Shown in pieces: positions 26,470 to 35,491 of a DNA stretch of 64,000 nucleotides. This stretch comes from Amycolatopsis albispora (GTDB taxonomy: Bacteria > Actinomycetota > Actinomycetes > Mycobacteriales > Pseudonocardiaceae). The notes under the pieces were generated by a model. That model worked only from the letters and a program-made list of their open reading frames with translations, was not told where the DNA came from and ran no database searches. Location of the stretch: contig NZ_CP015163.1 of the NCBI RefSeq assembly GCF_003312875.1, positions 5,952,001-6,016,000 on the forward strand, written 5' to 3'. Each line of letters opens with the position of its first letter. The first letter of the stretch is position 1. Both the position numbers and the translations under genes were made by a program.

Positions 26470-26830
26470 ACCAGCCGCCCCGACTGCCGCACACACGCGC
26501 CCTCAACCACCGCCCGCGCTACCCACCCACGACACCCGCAACCTCAACCACCACCCCACCTGGCCCAACTGCGGTACTCGCACCCCTCGATCACCACCTC
26601 CCCGAGTCAACTACGGCACCCGCACCCCAACCAGCCACGGCACCCCCGCCCCCGACCACTACGTGCCCGGCCCAACAACAACACTCACGCCCCCAACCGA
26701 CCGCGCCACACCACCCGGCCCAACTGAGGCACTCACGCCCTCAAACACCCCCAAGCCCAACCACCGCACCCGCGCCCACAATCGCCGCCCCACCAGCCCA
26801 CAACCACGGCACACGCGTCCTCGATCACTG
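26470..26830. repeat. Degenerate, C-rich interspersed repeat block
   Basis: About 360 bp with strong strand skew (C over G on the plus strand). At least seven irregularly spaced variants of one motif occur, for example CAACTGCGGTACTCGCACC (near 26567), CAACTACGGCACCCGCACC (near 26608), CCACGGCACCCCCGCCCC (near 26635), CAACTGAGGCACTCACGCC (near 26721) and CAACCACGGCACACGCGTCC (near 26801). Read on the minus strand the core is G-rich: GNGTGCCGNAGTTG. No open frame here looks like a protein. The stretch 26350-26470 has the same composition. Confidence 0.55.
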
Positions 26831-26865
26831 CCCCAACCCGACTGTGCGGGCTGCCGGTGGACGAG

Positions 26866-26970
26866 CAGCGCTCTGATCCTGGGTGCCGGCCGGCGGGTGT
26901 TCGCCGAGGGCGGGCTCCAGGCCGCCACCGTCAACCAGATCGCCGGTGCCGCGGGGCTCACGCCGCAAGC
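26866..26970 (+). pseudogene. TetR-type helix-turn-helix relic
   Basis: About 35 codons read SALILGAGRRVFAEGGLQAA then TVNQIAGAAGLTPQ, the N-terminal helix-turn-helix of a TetR-family repressor. Similarity stops right after the recognition helix. The remaining 26971-27383 has an open frame (for example ATAACELCLAWLAYVRGF) that I do not recognise, and I see no intact gene there. Confidence 0.55.
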
Positions 26971-27383
26971 ACCATGCCCAACCGACACCCGTTCGGAGGC
27001 CCGGGCCTCGCCGACCGGACGAGCACTCATGCCGCCTATTCCAATGCGGCAACGCGCTCCCCACTGCCCGCAAGATGAAGGCGCCGCGCTCGACGGGGCA
27101 CCGGGCGCCGACGACGTGGCGGCGCGCTACCCGCACACGGCAACACGACTCGCACACGGCCTGGCCAGGCCGACCGACGGCGACTGGCGAACCGAGTTCG
27201 GCCTGGGCGCGGGTGGTCTGCGGGCCGGTGCCACCGCGGCGTGCGAACTGTGCCTGGCCTGGCTGGCCTACGTACGTGGCTTCATCGCCGAAGTGGGCTG
27301 GCGCGGTGGGCGTACGGCCCGCCGCGGCTGGGCTTGGGCTGCCCAGCCCGGCGGTGGGCCAGTGCCCAGGGAACGCAGCGGGG

Positions 27384-28013
27384 TCAGTCGCTGATGGCGA
27401 TGCGTGTGCGGTGGTGTGCAGGCGTTTCGATCTCGTCGACGATGGCGGTGGCCAGGTCCGCGTAGGAAAGGTGGTTCGGCTCGCCGAGGGGCTGGTCGCC
27501 GCCGGTGCGGTAGTGGCCGGTCCGCGGGCCTTCATCGAGCATCATGGGAGGCGAGAGCATGACCCAGTCCAGGTCCGGCGGGGCGGCTCGCAGGACGTGC
27601 AGGCCGGCGGTGTGGCCGAGGGCGAACGGCAGGTACTCGGCCGGGAAGTCCGGCTTGTCCATCAGCCTTACCCCGGGCTCGACCTCCAGGTTCGCCCCCA
27701 CGCCGATGGCCACCAGGCGGTGCACGCCCGCCCGGGGCAGGCCGTCGAGCAGGGCCAGGGCGGCCTCGGCGAAAACCAGGTCAGCGGGCCGGTCCAATGA
27801 CGCCGCCGCGTGGACGGCGGCGTCGTGACCGGCGGCCACCTTGGCGACGCTGTCCGCGTTGCCGACGTCCCCGGTCACCACGTCGGCGGCCAGGTCCGGG
27901 TACTTGGCCGGGTCACGCACCACCGCCGTGACCCGGTGACCCCGCCCGGCTGCCTCGGCCACCACGGCGCGGCCCGCCCGGCCGCCCGCCCCGAAAACCA
28001 CGATCGCGCTCAT
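27384..28013 (-). CDS. NAD(P)H-binding oxidoreductase (atypical SDR)
   Basis: The protein has 209 residues. The N-terminal nucleotide site is IVVFGAGGRAGRAVV, followed by RVTAVVRDPAKYPDL. The fold is that of NmrA/YwnB-like atypical short-chain dehydrogenases: a single Rossmann domain with little C-terminal cap. The substrate is unknown. Downstream lies the decayed region, so it is the last intact gene before the graveyard. The next gene upstream on the same strand is a TetR regulator 80 bp away, which might control it. Confidence 0.83.
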   Translation of the reverse strand: MSAIVVFGAGGRAGRAVVAEAAGRGHRVTAVVRDPAKYPDLAADVVTGDVGNADSVAKVAAGHDAAVHAAASLDRPADLVFAEAALALLDGLPRAGVHRLVAIGVGANLEVEPGVRLMDKPDFPAEYLPFALGHTAGLHVLRAAPPDLDWVMLSPPMMLDEGPRTGHYRTGGDQPLGEPNHLSYADLATAIVDEIETPAHHRTRIAISD

Positions 28014-28094
28014 CGGAAATCCCTTCGTTCACTGCCGACCACCGGACCGCACCGAACGTATTCAGGAAAAATCCGTTACCGCAACGAAAGCGAG

Positions 28095-28694
28095 TTACCC
28101 CGAGGAAACCTTCAAATCATCCAGGAACGCCAGGCAGGTGGCCCGCATGCGGCTCACCGGCATCGCCTTCGAACCGAGCAGCACCTGATAAGCCAGGCCG
28201 TCGATCATCGAGATCAGCATGTTCGCCAGGTGCACCGCGTTGCCCGGCCGCAGCTGCCCGCCGCGCTGGCCGTCGCGGATGACGCCCGCCACGATGCGAC
28301 GCCAGTCGCCGTACATGCGGTCGTGCAGGTCACGCAGCGCCGGCTGGTGCATGCCCTGCGACCACAGCTCCGCCCAGACCTTCCACGCCTCGGTGGTCTC
28401 CTCGCCGTCGGGCAGGTAGGAATCCACCACCAGGCGGAGCTTCTTCACCGGGTCGTCGGTGGTGTCCAGCAGCCAGCGGCGCCGCTGCAGCGAGCGCGTG
28501 TAGTTGTCCTCGAACGCGGCGTGCACCAGATCCTGCTTGGTGTCGAAGTAGTAGTGCACCGTGCCGCCGCTGACCCCGGCCGCGGCGGCCACATCGGACA
28601 CCCGCAACCGGGCGAAGCCCTTGTCCGCGATCACCGCGCACGCCGCCCGCAGGATCTGCGCGCGGCGCTCGGCTTCCACGCTGGGACGGGGCAT
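28095..28694 (-). CDS. TetR-family transcriptional regulator
   Basis: The protein has 199 residues. The helix-turn-helix is RVSDVAAAAGVSGGTVHYYF, and the C-terminal ligand domain resembles the BetI-like group (AWKVWAELWSQGMHQPALRD). It sits 9 bp after the stop of the preceding winged-helix gene and is probably cotranscribed with it. The ligand and targets are unknown. Confidence 0.9.
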   Translation of the reverse strand: MPRPSVEAERRAQILRAACAVIADKGFARLRVSDVAAAAGVSGGTVHYYFDTKQDLVHAAFEDNYTRSLQRRRWLLDTTDDPVKKLRLVVDSYLPDGEETTEAWKVWAELWSQGMHQPALRDLHDRMYGDWRRIVAGVIRDGQRGGQLRPGNAVHLANMLISMIDGLAYQVLLGSKAMPVSRMRATCLAFLDDLKVSSG

Positions 28695-28703
28695 GTTCAG
28701 ACG

Positions 28704-29798
28704 CTACCAATCGACCCGGAAATCGTGGCTCTTCGCGGCCGGTTCGGCGAACGAAAGCAGCTCCGCACCAGCCTTTTCCAGCGCGGCGGTGTCCTTTTTG
28801 GAAAGCTTCTCGAACGGTTCCACGGTCAACGTGGCGACGCCCGCGGCGCGCGTGAGGTCCCAGCGGCCGCGCACGAAACCGTCGGTCAGCACCACCTGCG
28901 GGATCAGCCCGTTCTTGGTGAAGATCCGCTTGCGGTACTCGTCGCTGAGCACGCGCGTGCGGTCGGCGAACGAAAGCAGGTTCTGGTCGAAGCCGCCGAG
29001 GAAGCGTGCCGGGGCCGGAGTATCCGGGTCCGGGCGGGGCGCGTCGGGCAGGTCGAACAGTTCGCGCCCGGCCTCGTTGCGGAACGAGCGCAGCCGCGGC
29101 CGCAGCCGCTCGACCACCTCGCCGAGCCTGGTCAGCCCGCACCACGCCTGCACGTCCAGCACGCTCGCCGGTCCGAACGCCCGCAGGTAGCGCAGCACAA
29201 AATCCTCCGGCGACGGGCTCACCGCGACCGGCTCGCCCACCCATTCGTCCAGCGTGACGTAGGTAGGCTGCCCCGACTTGCCCCACACCCCGCGCGGCGG
29301 GATCTGGACCAGCGGCAGCAGATTCCTGGCGGCCTGCCCCAGCGCGGACGGCGTGTACCCGGGCCAGCGTTCGACCAGCGCGAGCCCCAGCTCCTTGCCG
29401 GTCATCGGGCGTTCGGCGAGCAGCTTGCGCACGTCCGCCGCCACCCCGGCGTGGTCCAGCCCGCGCCACTGCGGATCGGTGCGCAGGTAGTTGTCCAGCA
29501 ACGGCTGGGTCAGCGGACGCCAGTCGAGGGCGTCGCGCGCGGTGAGCAGGTGCACGGTGCCGCGCATGGTGACGATCCGGACCACCTCGCGGTCCAGCAG
29601 CAGCCGCGCCAGTTCGTCCGGCTGGAAGTCCACCAGCCGCGTCCACAGCGCGTAGTACGGCGGAAACGGGGCCTGCGCCTGCAAACCGGCGAGGTGCGCC
29701 ACCGCGTCAAAGGCGGACATGCGCGCCCGCGCCAACAGCAGCTGACGGCTCAGCGTGGCGCGGTTCAGCGCGCGCGTGGTCAGTACGTCCCCAGGCAT
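28704..29798 (-). CDS. Winged-helix DNA-binding domain protein (HTH_42/AlkX type)
   Basis: The protein has 364 residues. It begins LTTRALNRATLSRQLLLAR, then HLAGLQAQAPFPPYYALWTR and IVTMRGTVHLLTARDAL, the signature of the HTH_42 (YcaQ/AlkX-related) family. FTKNGLIPQVVLTDGFVRGRW near the C-terminus is also typical. Some relatives are DNA glycosylases acting on crosslinks or bulky lesions; the majority of actinobacterial members are uncharacterised. The catalytic QxQ/QxD motif of AlkX glycosylases appears as LQAQAPFP. It heads a two-gene unit with the TetR regulator. Confidence 0.82.
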   Translation of the reverse strand: MPGDVLTTRALNRATLSRQLLLARARMSAFDAVAHLAGLQAQAPFPPYYALWTRLVDFQPDELARLLLDREVVRIVTMRGTVHLLTARDALDWRPLTQPLLDNYLRTDPQWRGLDHAGVAADVRKLLAERPMTGKELGLALVERWPGYTPSALGQAARNLLPLVQIPPRGVWGKSGQPTYVTLDEWVGEPVAVSPSPEDFVLRYLRAFGPASVLDVQAWCGLTRLGEVVERLRPRLRSFRNEAGRELFDLPDAPRPDPDTPAPARFLGGFDQNLLSFADRTRVLSDEYRKRIFTKNGLIPQVVLTDGFVRGRWDLTRAAGVATLTVEPFEKLSKKDTAALEKAGAELLSFAEPAAKSHDFRVDW

Positions 29799-29816
29799 GC
29801 GCCGAGCCTAGGTCTT

Positions 29817-31391
29817 CTAGCCACGCAGGTGGATCACGGTCGGGCGATCCGCGTCGAAGGCGTCGCCGAGCACCTCCACCAGCCCGTCGTAGTCGGGCAG
29901 CGTGACGCCGTGGCAGCCCATCGACCGCCCCAGTTCGGCGAAATCGGGGCTGGGCAGGTCGACGGCGAGCGGGAGGTCGCCGCGTTCGGCCATCTCGTCG
30001 CGGATCTCGCCGTAACCGCCGTTGTCCACCACGAGCACCGGCAGCGGGAGGTCGAGCGCGGCGGCCGCGGCCAGTTCCGCCACGGTGAACATGATGCCGC
30101 CGTCGCCGTGCAGGGCGGCGACCCGCGACGACGGGCGGCCGAGCCGGGCGCCGATGGCGGCGGGCAGGCCGTAGCCGAGGGTGCCGAGCCCGGTCGGGTA
30201 CAGGAACGAGCCGGGGGTGTAGCGCGGCAGGTTCGACAACGCGCCGTAGTAGCAGACCATCGCGCTGTCGGCGGCGAGAATGCCGTCGCGGCCCAGCGTT
30301 TCGTCGAGCGCGGCGAGGATCGGCAGCCACGGCCCGCCCTGCCGGGTGGCCTCGGCGAAGAGCTGCTGCCGCCAGCGCGCCACCCGGCCGAAAGAGTCCG
30401 AAATGGACACCCGGGTGAGGCCGTCGAGCAGGGCGCGCAGCGTGGCCGCGGCGTCGCCGACCAGCGGCACGTCCGGATTGGCGTTGGTCACCACGGCGGC
30501 CGGGTCGATGTCGATGCGGATCAGGCGGCCGGTGAACCGCAGTGGGCCGTTCCACAGGTCGGCGGGTGCCAGCTCGGTGCCGACGGCGAGCACCACGTCG
30601 CAGTCGGCGGTGAAGTCCGCAGCGGACAAGTGGTGCAGCCCGGCGCCCAGCGCGCAGGCGTGGTCCTCGGGCAGGATCCCCTTGCCGTTGGCCGTGGACA
30701 GCACCGGCGCGCCCAGCCGCGCGGCGAGTTCGGCGAGCGGTTCCGCAGCACCCCGCGCCCCACCGCCGACCAGCACGCCCGGCCGGTCCGCCGTGTTCAG
30801 CAGCTCGAGTGCCCTGGCCAGCGCGTCGGGCGCGGGCACCGGGCGCGCCACCGGGATCGGCGGCACCGGGTCCACGTCGTCCGCCTCGTCGATCAGGTCG
30901 AGCGGGAGTTCCAAGTGGACTGGACGCGGCCGCCCGGACCGCAGCTGCGCGAACGCCTGCGCGACGGCGGCCGGGATCTCGGCCACGCTGGTCACCCGGT
31001 GGCTGCCCGCGGTGACCGCGGCCATCGCGCCAGTCTGGTCGCGCACCTCGTGCAGGATTCCGTTGCCGCGCCCGGGATGCCGCACCGGCGGGCCCGGCGA
31101 GATCAACAGCATCGGCACCGAATCGGAGTACGCCTGCGCGGCCGCGGTGGCCGCGTTGAGAATCGCCGGACCGCTCGTGGTCAGGCACACGCCGGGCCTG
31201 CCGGTGACGCGCGCGTACCCGTCGGCGGCGAAACCGGCGCCCTGCTCGTGCCTGGTCAGCACGTGGCGGATGCCGCACCGGCCGAGTTCGGCGTAGATGC
31301 CGAGGTTGTGCGTGCCGGGAATGCCGAACACCACCTCGACCCCGTGCGCGGCCAGCGACTCCACCAGTGCGGCCCCACCGCTGAGCTTCAC
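29817..31391 (-). CDS. ThDP-dependent acetolactate-synthase-like decarboxylase
   Basis: The protein has 524 residues from the GTG at 31391, which overlaps the preceding stop (GTGA). The catalytic Glu is in LTRHEQGAGFAADGYARV, and the ThDP/Mg site is HGDGGIMFTVAELAAAA followed by VVDNGGYGEI. It belongs to the IlvB-like group that includes 5-guanidino-2-oxopentanoate decarboxylases; no regulatory small subunit is present. The substrate is probably a 2-oxo acid. It is the last gene of an operon with an ADP-forming acyl-CoA synthetase and an acyl-CoA dehydrogenase. The upstream Arg-rich extension is shadow of the neighbour. Confidence 0.85.
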   Translation of the reverse strand: MKLSGGAALVESLAAHGVEVVFGIPGTHNLGIYAELGRCGIRHVLTRHEQGAGFAADGYARVTGRPGVCLTTSGPAILNAATAAAQAYSDSVPMLLISPGPPVRHPGRGNGILHEVRDQTGAMAAVTAGSHRVTSVAEIPAAVAQAFAQLRSGRPRPVHLELPLDLIDEADDVDPVPPIPVARPVPAPDALARALELLNTADRPGVLVGGGARGAAEPLAELAARLGAPVLSTANGKGILPEDHACALGAGLHHLSAADFTADCDVVLAVGTELAPADLWNGPLRFTGRLIRIDIDPAAVVTNANPDVPLVGDAAATLRALLDGLTRVSISDSFGRVARWRQQLFAEATRQGGPWLPILAALDETLGRDGILAADSAMVCYYGALSNLPRYTPGSFLYPTGLGTLGYGLPAAIGARLGRPSSRVAALHGDGGIMFTVAELAAAAALDLPLPVLVVDNGGYGEIRDEMAERGDLPLAVDLPSPDFAELGRSMGCHGVTLPDYDGLVEVLGDAFDADRPTVIHLRG

Positions 31392-33418
31392 GTGCGTTCC
31401 TCTCCGGCCCTGGTGAGCAGCGCGTCGACGGCGATCACGCCGTCGGCGCCGACCCGCACCGGGTTCAGTTCGATCTCGGCCACCGCCGCGCAGCCGGCCA
31501 GCACCGAGGACACCGCCGCGACCGTTTCGGCCAGTGCCTTCACGTCCAGCGGCTCGCGCCCGCGCCAGCCGTCCAGCAGCGGATAGCACCGGAGCCTACG
31601 CAGCATGGTCATCGCCCGCTCGGTGTCGACCGGGCCGAGTTCGATCGTGGTGTCGCGCTGCAGCTCGGCGTCGGTGCCGCCGGCGCCGACCATGACCAGC
31701 GGGCCGAACGCGGGGTCGCGCCGCGCGCCGATGATGATCTCCACGGTGTGCTCGCGGGTGTCCATCTCCTCCAGCACGTACCGGCCGGGGCCCAGTTCGT
31801 GCAGCATGTCCTCCAGCGTCCACACCGCCGACATCGCGTCCGTCAGCCCGAGCACCACGCCGCCGGCTTCGCTCTTGTGCGCGAGGAAATCCGCCTTGAC
31901 CGCGTACGGTGGCCGCAACCGTTCCGCGGCGGCGAGCAGGCTTTCGCGATCGGTCACCGCCGCACCCGCGGGGAACCGCACGCCCGCCGAAGCCACCAGG
32001 TCACGCGCGGCGAGATAGCCCTCGCCGACCGGTGCCGCACTGCCCCACACGAGCGGCAGCGGGCAGGGCGGCGCGAACTGCGCGGCCGTGCCGAGCGCAC
32101 CCGCCGCCGCCTCGACGGTGTGATAGGTCGGCACACCGCAGTCCCGCAGCGCGCGCACCGCGTCGGAATCGGCCGACATGCTGTGCACCACCACCGGAAT
32201 CCCGGTGCGGTGCACCGCGAAACCGAGTTCGGCGACCACACCGAGCTCGGTTTCGCGCAGCGTCGGCGTGTCCTCGCCGTAGCTGCCGAAGTAGCCGGTG
32301 AGCAGCACCGCGTCCACCTCGCCGCTGCCGGTCAGCTCGCGCACGACGCGGGCGTAGCTGCGCAGGTCCTGCTCCCCGCCACCGGCCAGGTCGATCGGGT
32401 TGACCGAGTTCGCCGCGTCCGGCAGGCCCGCTTCGATCCGGGCGGCGAGCACCGCGGGCAGCGGCGTCACCCGCAGCCCGGCACGCGCGGTCACGTCGGC
32501 GGCGACCGCGCCCTGCCCGCCGCTGTCCCCGACGATCGCCACGCGCTTGCCCTTCGGCCGCGTGGTGAGCAGCAGGTACCGCGCCAGGTCGATCACTTCC
32601 GCCGGCGTCCGCACGCGGACCGAGCCGGACGCGCGGCAGGCCGCGTCGACCACGTCGAGCGAGGAGGTCAGCGCGCCGGTGTGCGAGCGCGCGGCCGTCC
32701 GCCCGGCATCGCTCTCGCCGACGGTCAGCACCACCACCGGCTTGCCCGCCTCGGTCAGCCGGGTGATCGTGCGGACCAGCTCGCGGCCGTCGCCGAAGCT
32801 CTCCGCGTAGATCGCCACCACCCGCGTGGACTCGTGCTCGACCAGCTCGCCGACCATCTCCTCCAGCGTCAGGTCCGCTTGGCGCCCCACCGACACGAAC
32901 CGCGAAACGCCAATGCCCGCCGAGGCGGCCAGCCCGGCCAGCTCCAGCCCGACCTGGCCGCTCTGCGACACGATGCCGAGCGCGCCCGGTTCGAACTGGC
33001 CCCACGCCAGCTCCAGCTGCGTTTCGGCGTCGAACAGGCCGAGGCAGGCCGGGCCGAGCAGCCGCGCCCCGCCCGCGCGCACCCGGCGCGCGAGTTCGTA
33101 GTCGTCTTCGATCCCGGCGCTGATCCCGACCAGCCCGCGGGCGCCCAGTTCCAGCGCCTTGTCGACCACCTCGGGCACGGCGGACGCGGGCACGCTGAAC
33201 ACCACCAGCTCGGGTGGTTCGGGCAGGTCGTCGAGGCTGGCGTAGGGCACGCGGCCGGCCACCGCGCCACCGCGGGAGTTGACCAGGTAGACGCGGCGGC
33301 GGTCCTCACCGGCGAGCGCGCCCCTGGCCAGCCAGTGCCCCCACTTGGCCGGATCCGCGCTCGCGCCGACCACGGCGACCGACGCCGGATCGGTGAACGG
33401 GCCGGGTTCGGTGCTCAT
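31388..33418 (-). CDS. ADP-forming acyl-CoA synthetase (acetate-CoA ligase type)
   Basis: The protein has 676 residues from the ATG at 33418, in an ATGA overlap with the acyl-CoA dehydrogenase. The order is a CoA-binding Rossmann domain (VAVVGASADPAKWGHWLARG), succinyl-CoA-ligase-like domains with GIVSQSGQVGLELA and the phospho-His loop AARSHTGALTSS, then an ATP-grasp domain (AVKADFLAHKSEAGGVVLGL, YVLEEMDT). It interconverts an acid, ATP and CoA with acyl-CoA, ADP and phosphate. The operon suggests the acid or acyl-CoA is also a substrate or product of the neighbouring dehydrogenase. Confidence 0.88.
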   Translation of the reverse strand: MSTEPGPFTDPASVAVVGASADPAKWGHWLARGALAGEDRRRVYLVNSRGGAVAGRVPYASLDDLPEPPELVVFSVPASAVPEVVDKALELGARGLVGISAGIEDDYELARRVRAGGARLLGPACLGLFDAETQLELAWGQFEPGALGIVSQSGQVGLELAGLAASAGIGVSRFVSVGRQADLTLEEMVGELVEHESTRVVAIYAESFGDGRELVRTITRLTEAGKPVVVLTVGESDAGRTAARSHTGALTSSLDVVDAACRASGSVRVRTPAEVIDLARYLLLTTRPKGKRVAIVGDSGGQGAVAADVTARAGLRVTPLPAVLAARIEAGLPDAANSVNPIDLAGGGEQDLRSYARVVRELTGSGEVDAVLLTGYFGSYGEDTPTLRETELGVVAELGFAVHRTGIPVVVHSMSADSDAVRALRDCGVPTYHTVEAAAGALGTAAQFAPPCPLPLVWGSAAPVGEGYLAARDLVASAGVRFPAGAAVTDRESLLAAAERLRPPYAVKADFLAHKSEAGGVVLGLTDAMSAVWTLEDMLHELGPGRYVLEEMDTREHTVEIIIGARRDPAFGPLVMVGAGGTDAELQRDTTIELGPVDTERAMTMLRRLRCYPLLDGWRGREPLDVKALAETVAAVSSVLAGCAAVAEIELNPVRVGADGVIAVDALLTRAGEERT

Positions 33419-34581
33419 GCCCTGGCCAGCCTTCTGGCGATGACCAGCCGCTGGATGTCCGAGGTCCCTTCCTCGATCTCTTCCAGCTTGGCGTCCCGCA
33501 TCCACTTCTCCACCAGGAATTCCTGTGAGTAGCCCCAGCCGCCGAGCGTCTGGACCGCCGCCCAAGTGCACCACATCGCGTTCTCCGAACCAACCAGCTT
33601 GGCCGCGGCGGCTTCGGCGGTGACCGCCTCCCCGGCGTCGAACAGCCGGGCCGCGCGCTGCGTGAGCAGGTGCGAGGTGTCCACCTTGACCGCCATGTCG
33701 GCGAGCCGGAAGGCTACCGCCTGGTGCTCGATGATCGGCACCCCGAACTGGATCCGGCGGCGGGCGTAGTCGAGCGCGAGGTCCAGTGCGGCACGCGCGA
33801 GCCCGGTGGTGGACGCGCCGATCAGCACGCGTGACGCGTCGAAGGTGCGCATCAGGCCGTAGAAGCCCTGGCCTTCCTCGCCGAGCCGGTTCGCCACGGG
33901 CACGCGGACGTCGTCGAGGAACACCTCCGCGTTGACGATGGCACGCTGGCCGAGCTTGCGCACGGGCTTGCCGACGGTCAGCCCCGGCGTGTCGCGGTCG
34001 ACCACGAACGCGGTCACCCCGCGGGCGCCGCGCTCCGGGTCGACCGTGGCGAACAACACGAACCACCGGGCGTAGGGCGCGTTGGAGGTCCACGCCTTCT
34101 GTCCATTGAGGACATAACTGTCGCCGTCGCGGACGGCGCGCGTGCGCAGCGAGGCCGCGTCCGACCCGGCGTCGGGCTCGGTGACGGCGAGCGCGGTCAG
34201 CGGCGGGTCGTCGCCGGTGAGCGGCGCGAGCCAGCGGTCGTGCTGCTCCGGCGTGCCGAGTTCGAGGATCGGCGCGGCGAAGAAGCCGTTCGAGGTGATC
34301 AGGTTGCCGATGCCGATGTCCCCGTGGCACAAGGCTTCCTGCACCAGCGACTGGGTGAGCAGGTCGGTCACCCCGCCACCGCCGACCGACTCCGGCAGCA
34401 TGAACCCGGTCAGCCCGACCGCCGCCGCGCGGCGCCACAACTCCAGCGGTGACTCGGTCTGCGCGTCGTCCACCGCCCTGGCGATCGGGCGGATCTCCCT
34501 GGCCGCGAACTCCGCCGCCAGCGCGCGGAACTGGCGTTGCTCCGCGGTCAGCTCCAGTGCGTCGCGAAGGGCGTGGGGCAT
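33415..34581 (-). CDS. Acyl-CoA dehydrogenase
   Basis: The protein has 388 residues and starts at an ATG preceded by AGGAGA. The FAD/substrate motifs are ALAVTEPDAGSDAASLRT, LNGQKAWTSNAPYARWF and YARRRIQFGVPIIEHQAV. The catalytic Glu position lies in KLEEIEEGTSDIQRLVIARR. It oxidises an acyl-CoA to the enoyl-CoA. It is the first gene of the three-gene operon and is preceded by a TetR-type dyad overlapping the likely promoter. Confidence 0.93.
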   Translation of the reverse strand: MPHALRDALELTAEQRQFRALAAEFAAREIRPIARAVDDAQTESPLELWRRAAAVGLTGFMLPESVGGGGVTDLLTQSLVQEALCHGDIGIGNLITSNGFFAAPILELGTPEQHDRWLAPLTGDDPPLTALAVTEPDAGSDAASLRTRAVRDGDSYVLNGQKAWTSNAPYARWFVLFATVDPERGARGVTAFVVDRDTPGLTVGKPVRKLGQRAIVNAEVFLDDVRVPVANRLGEEGQGFYGLMRTFDASRVLIGASTTGLARAALDLALDYARRRIQFGVPIIEHQAVAFRLADMAVKVDTSHLLTQRAARLFDAGEAVTAEAAAAKLVGSENAMWCTWAAVQTLGGWGYSQEFLVEKWMRDAKLEEIEEGTSDIQRLVIARRLARA

Positions 34582-34619
34582 GGGCGTTCTCCTGTCGGCG
34601 ACGGCGGCGAGAGGATAGT

Positions 34620-34637
34620 TGACTGACGGATCAGTTA
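34620..34637. promoter_or_regulatory. TetR-type operator upstream of acyl-CoA operon
   Basis: ACTGA-CGGA-TCAGT (34622-34635) is a perfect inverted repeat with 5-bp arms, extended by a further matching pair (T34620/A34637). It lies about 40 bp upstream of the acyl-CoA dehydrogenase start. The shape resembles operators of TetR-type repressors of acyl-CoA genes. The cognate regulator is not adjacent; the TetR gene at 28095-28694 is a candidate. Confidence 0.5.
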
Positions 34638-34681
34638 TTCCGAGGGTCGCCCGCCGCCCGGTCCGCTGTCAACCCCGCCGG

Positions 34682-35491
34682 TCACGGCGTGACGACGGTG
34701 TCGATCAGCTGCGGACCGTCCAACAGGGAGCGGTCGTTGTGGTCGGCGCCGTGCACGGGCACCGCGCGGGCCCGGCCGGCGGCGGCCACCTCGATGCTCT
34801 GCTCCGGCGGCACGATCGAATCGGCGTCGCCGTAGACCACGACGATGGGCGCGGTGACGCGCCGGACGTCGTCGGCGACCGGGTAGCGGTCCCACATCAT
34901 CGAGCGCACCGGCAGGAACGGGTACTGCAATTCGCCGATCGACGGCAGGTCCACGAACGGCGACCGCAGGATCAACGCGGCGGGCGGCTGCTCGGTCGCC
35001 AGCTTCGCGACCAGCGAGCACCCGAGGCTCTCGCCGTAGTACCGCAGCCGGTCCGGCGGCACCCCGAGTTCGCCGACGAGGAACCGGTGCGCCGCGCGGA
35101 TGTCCTGCGTCAGCCCCTCTTCGCTCGGCGACCCGGGGTTCCCGCCGAAACCGCGGTAGTCGAACAGCAGCACGCTCAGCCCGCGAGCGGCCAGCGCGCG
35201 GGCTAGCGGCGCCCGCAGCGACCGGTCACCGGCGTTGCCGGGGGCGACCAGCACGGTGAACCCGGTGTCCTGACCGCGGGCGGGCACGAACCAGCCGCCG
35301 AGCCGGAGGCCGTCGGCGGTGTCGAAGGCGACGTCACGCGCCCCCGGCAGCACGGTCGCCGCGGCGGGGACCACGTCGGCCGTCGGCAGGTAGATCACCT
35401 TGCGCTGGAAGGCGTACAACAGGGAGACCAGGAGCAGCGCCACCGCGGCCAGCCAGCCCAGTCCGATCAGCCACGACCGCCACATCCGCAC
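34682..35491 (-). CDS. Membrane-anchored alpha/beta hydrolase (BEM46-like)
   Basis: The protein has 269 residues. One N-terminal membrane segment (GLGWLAAVALLLVSLLYAF) is followed by an alpha/beta hydrolase domain. The oxyanion region is VLVAPGNAGDRS, the nucleophile elbow YYGESLGCSLV contains the catalytic Ser, VVYGDADSIVPPEQS holds the Asp and GADHND the His. The arrangement matches the BEM46/YfhR-like group, whose substrates are unknown. The start is GTG at 35491 or ATG six bases later. Confidence 0.85.
   Translation of the reverse strand: MRMWRSWLIGLGWLAAVALLLVSLLYAFQRKVIYLPTADVVPAAATVLPGARDVAFDTADGLRLGGWFVPARGQDTGFTVLVAPGNAGDRSLRAPLARALAARGLSVLLFDYRGFGGNPGSPSEEGLTQDIRAAHRFLVGELGVPPDRLRYYGESLGCSLVAKLATEQPPAALILRSPFVDLPSIGELQYPFLPVRSMMWDRYPVADDVRRVTAPIVVVYGDADSIVPPEQSIEVAAAGRARAVPVHGADHNDRSLLDGPQLIDTVVTP

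Noticed and set aside
26470..26830. Possible CRISPR array in the repeat block
   Set aside because: Repeat copies are short, degenerate and irregularly spaced, spacers are not uniform and no cas genes are present.
27810..31586. Very long open frame on the plus strand (over 1,250 codons)
   Set aside because: It is antisense to four genes with clear motifs. Its translation is Arg/His/Gly-rich without domains, the usual artefact in high-GC DNA.
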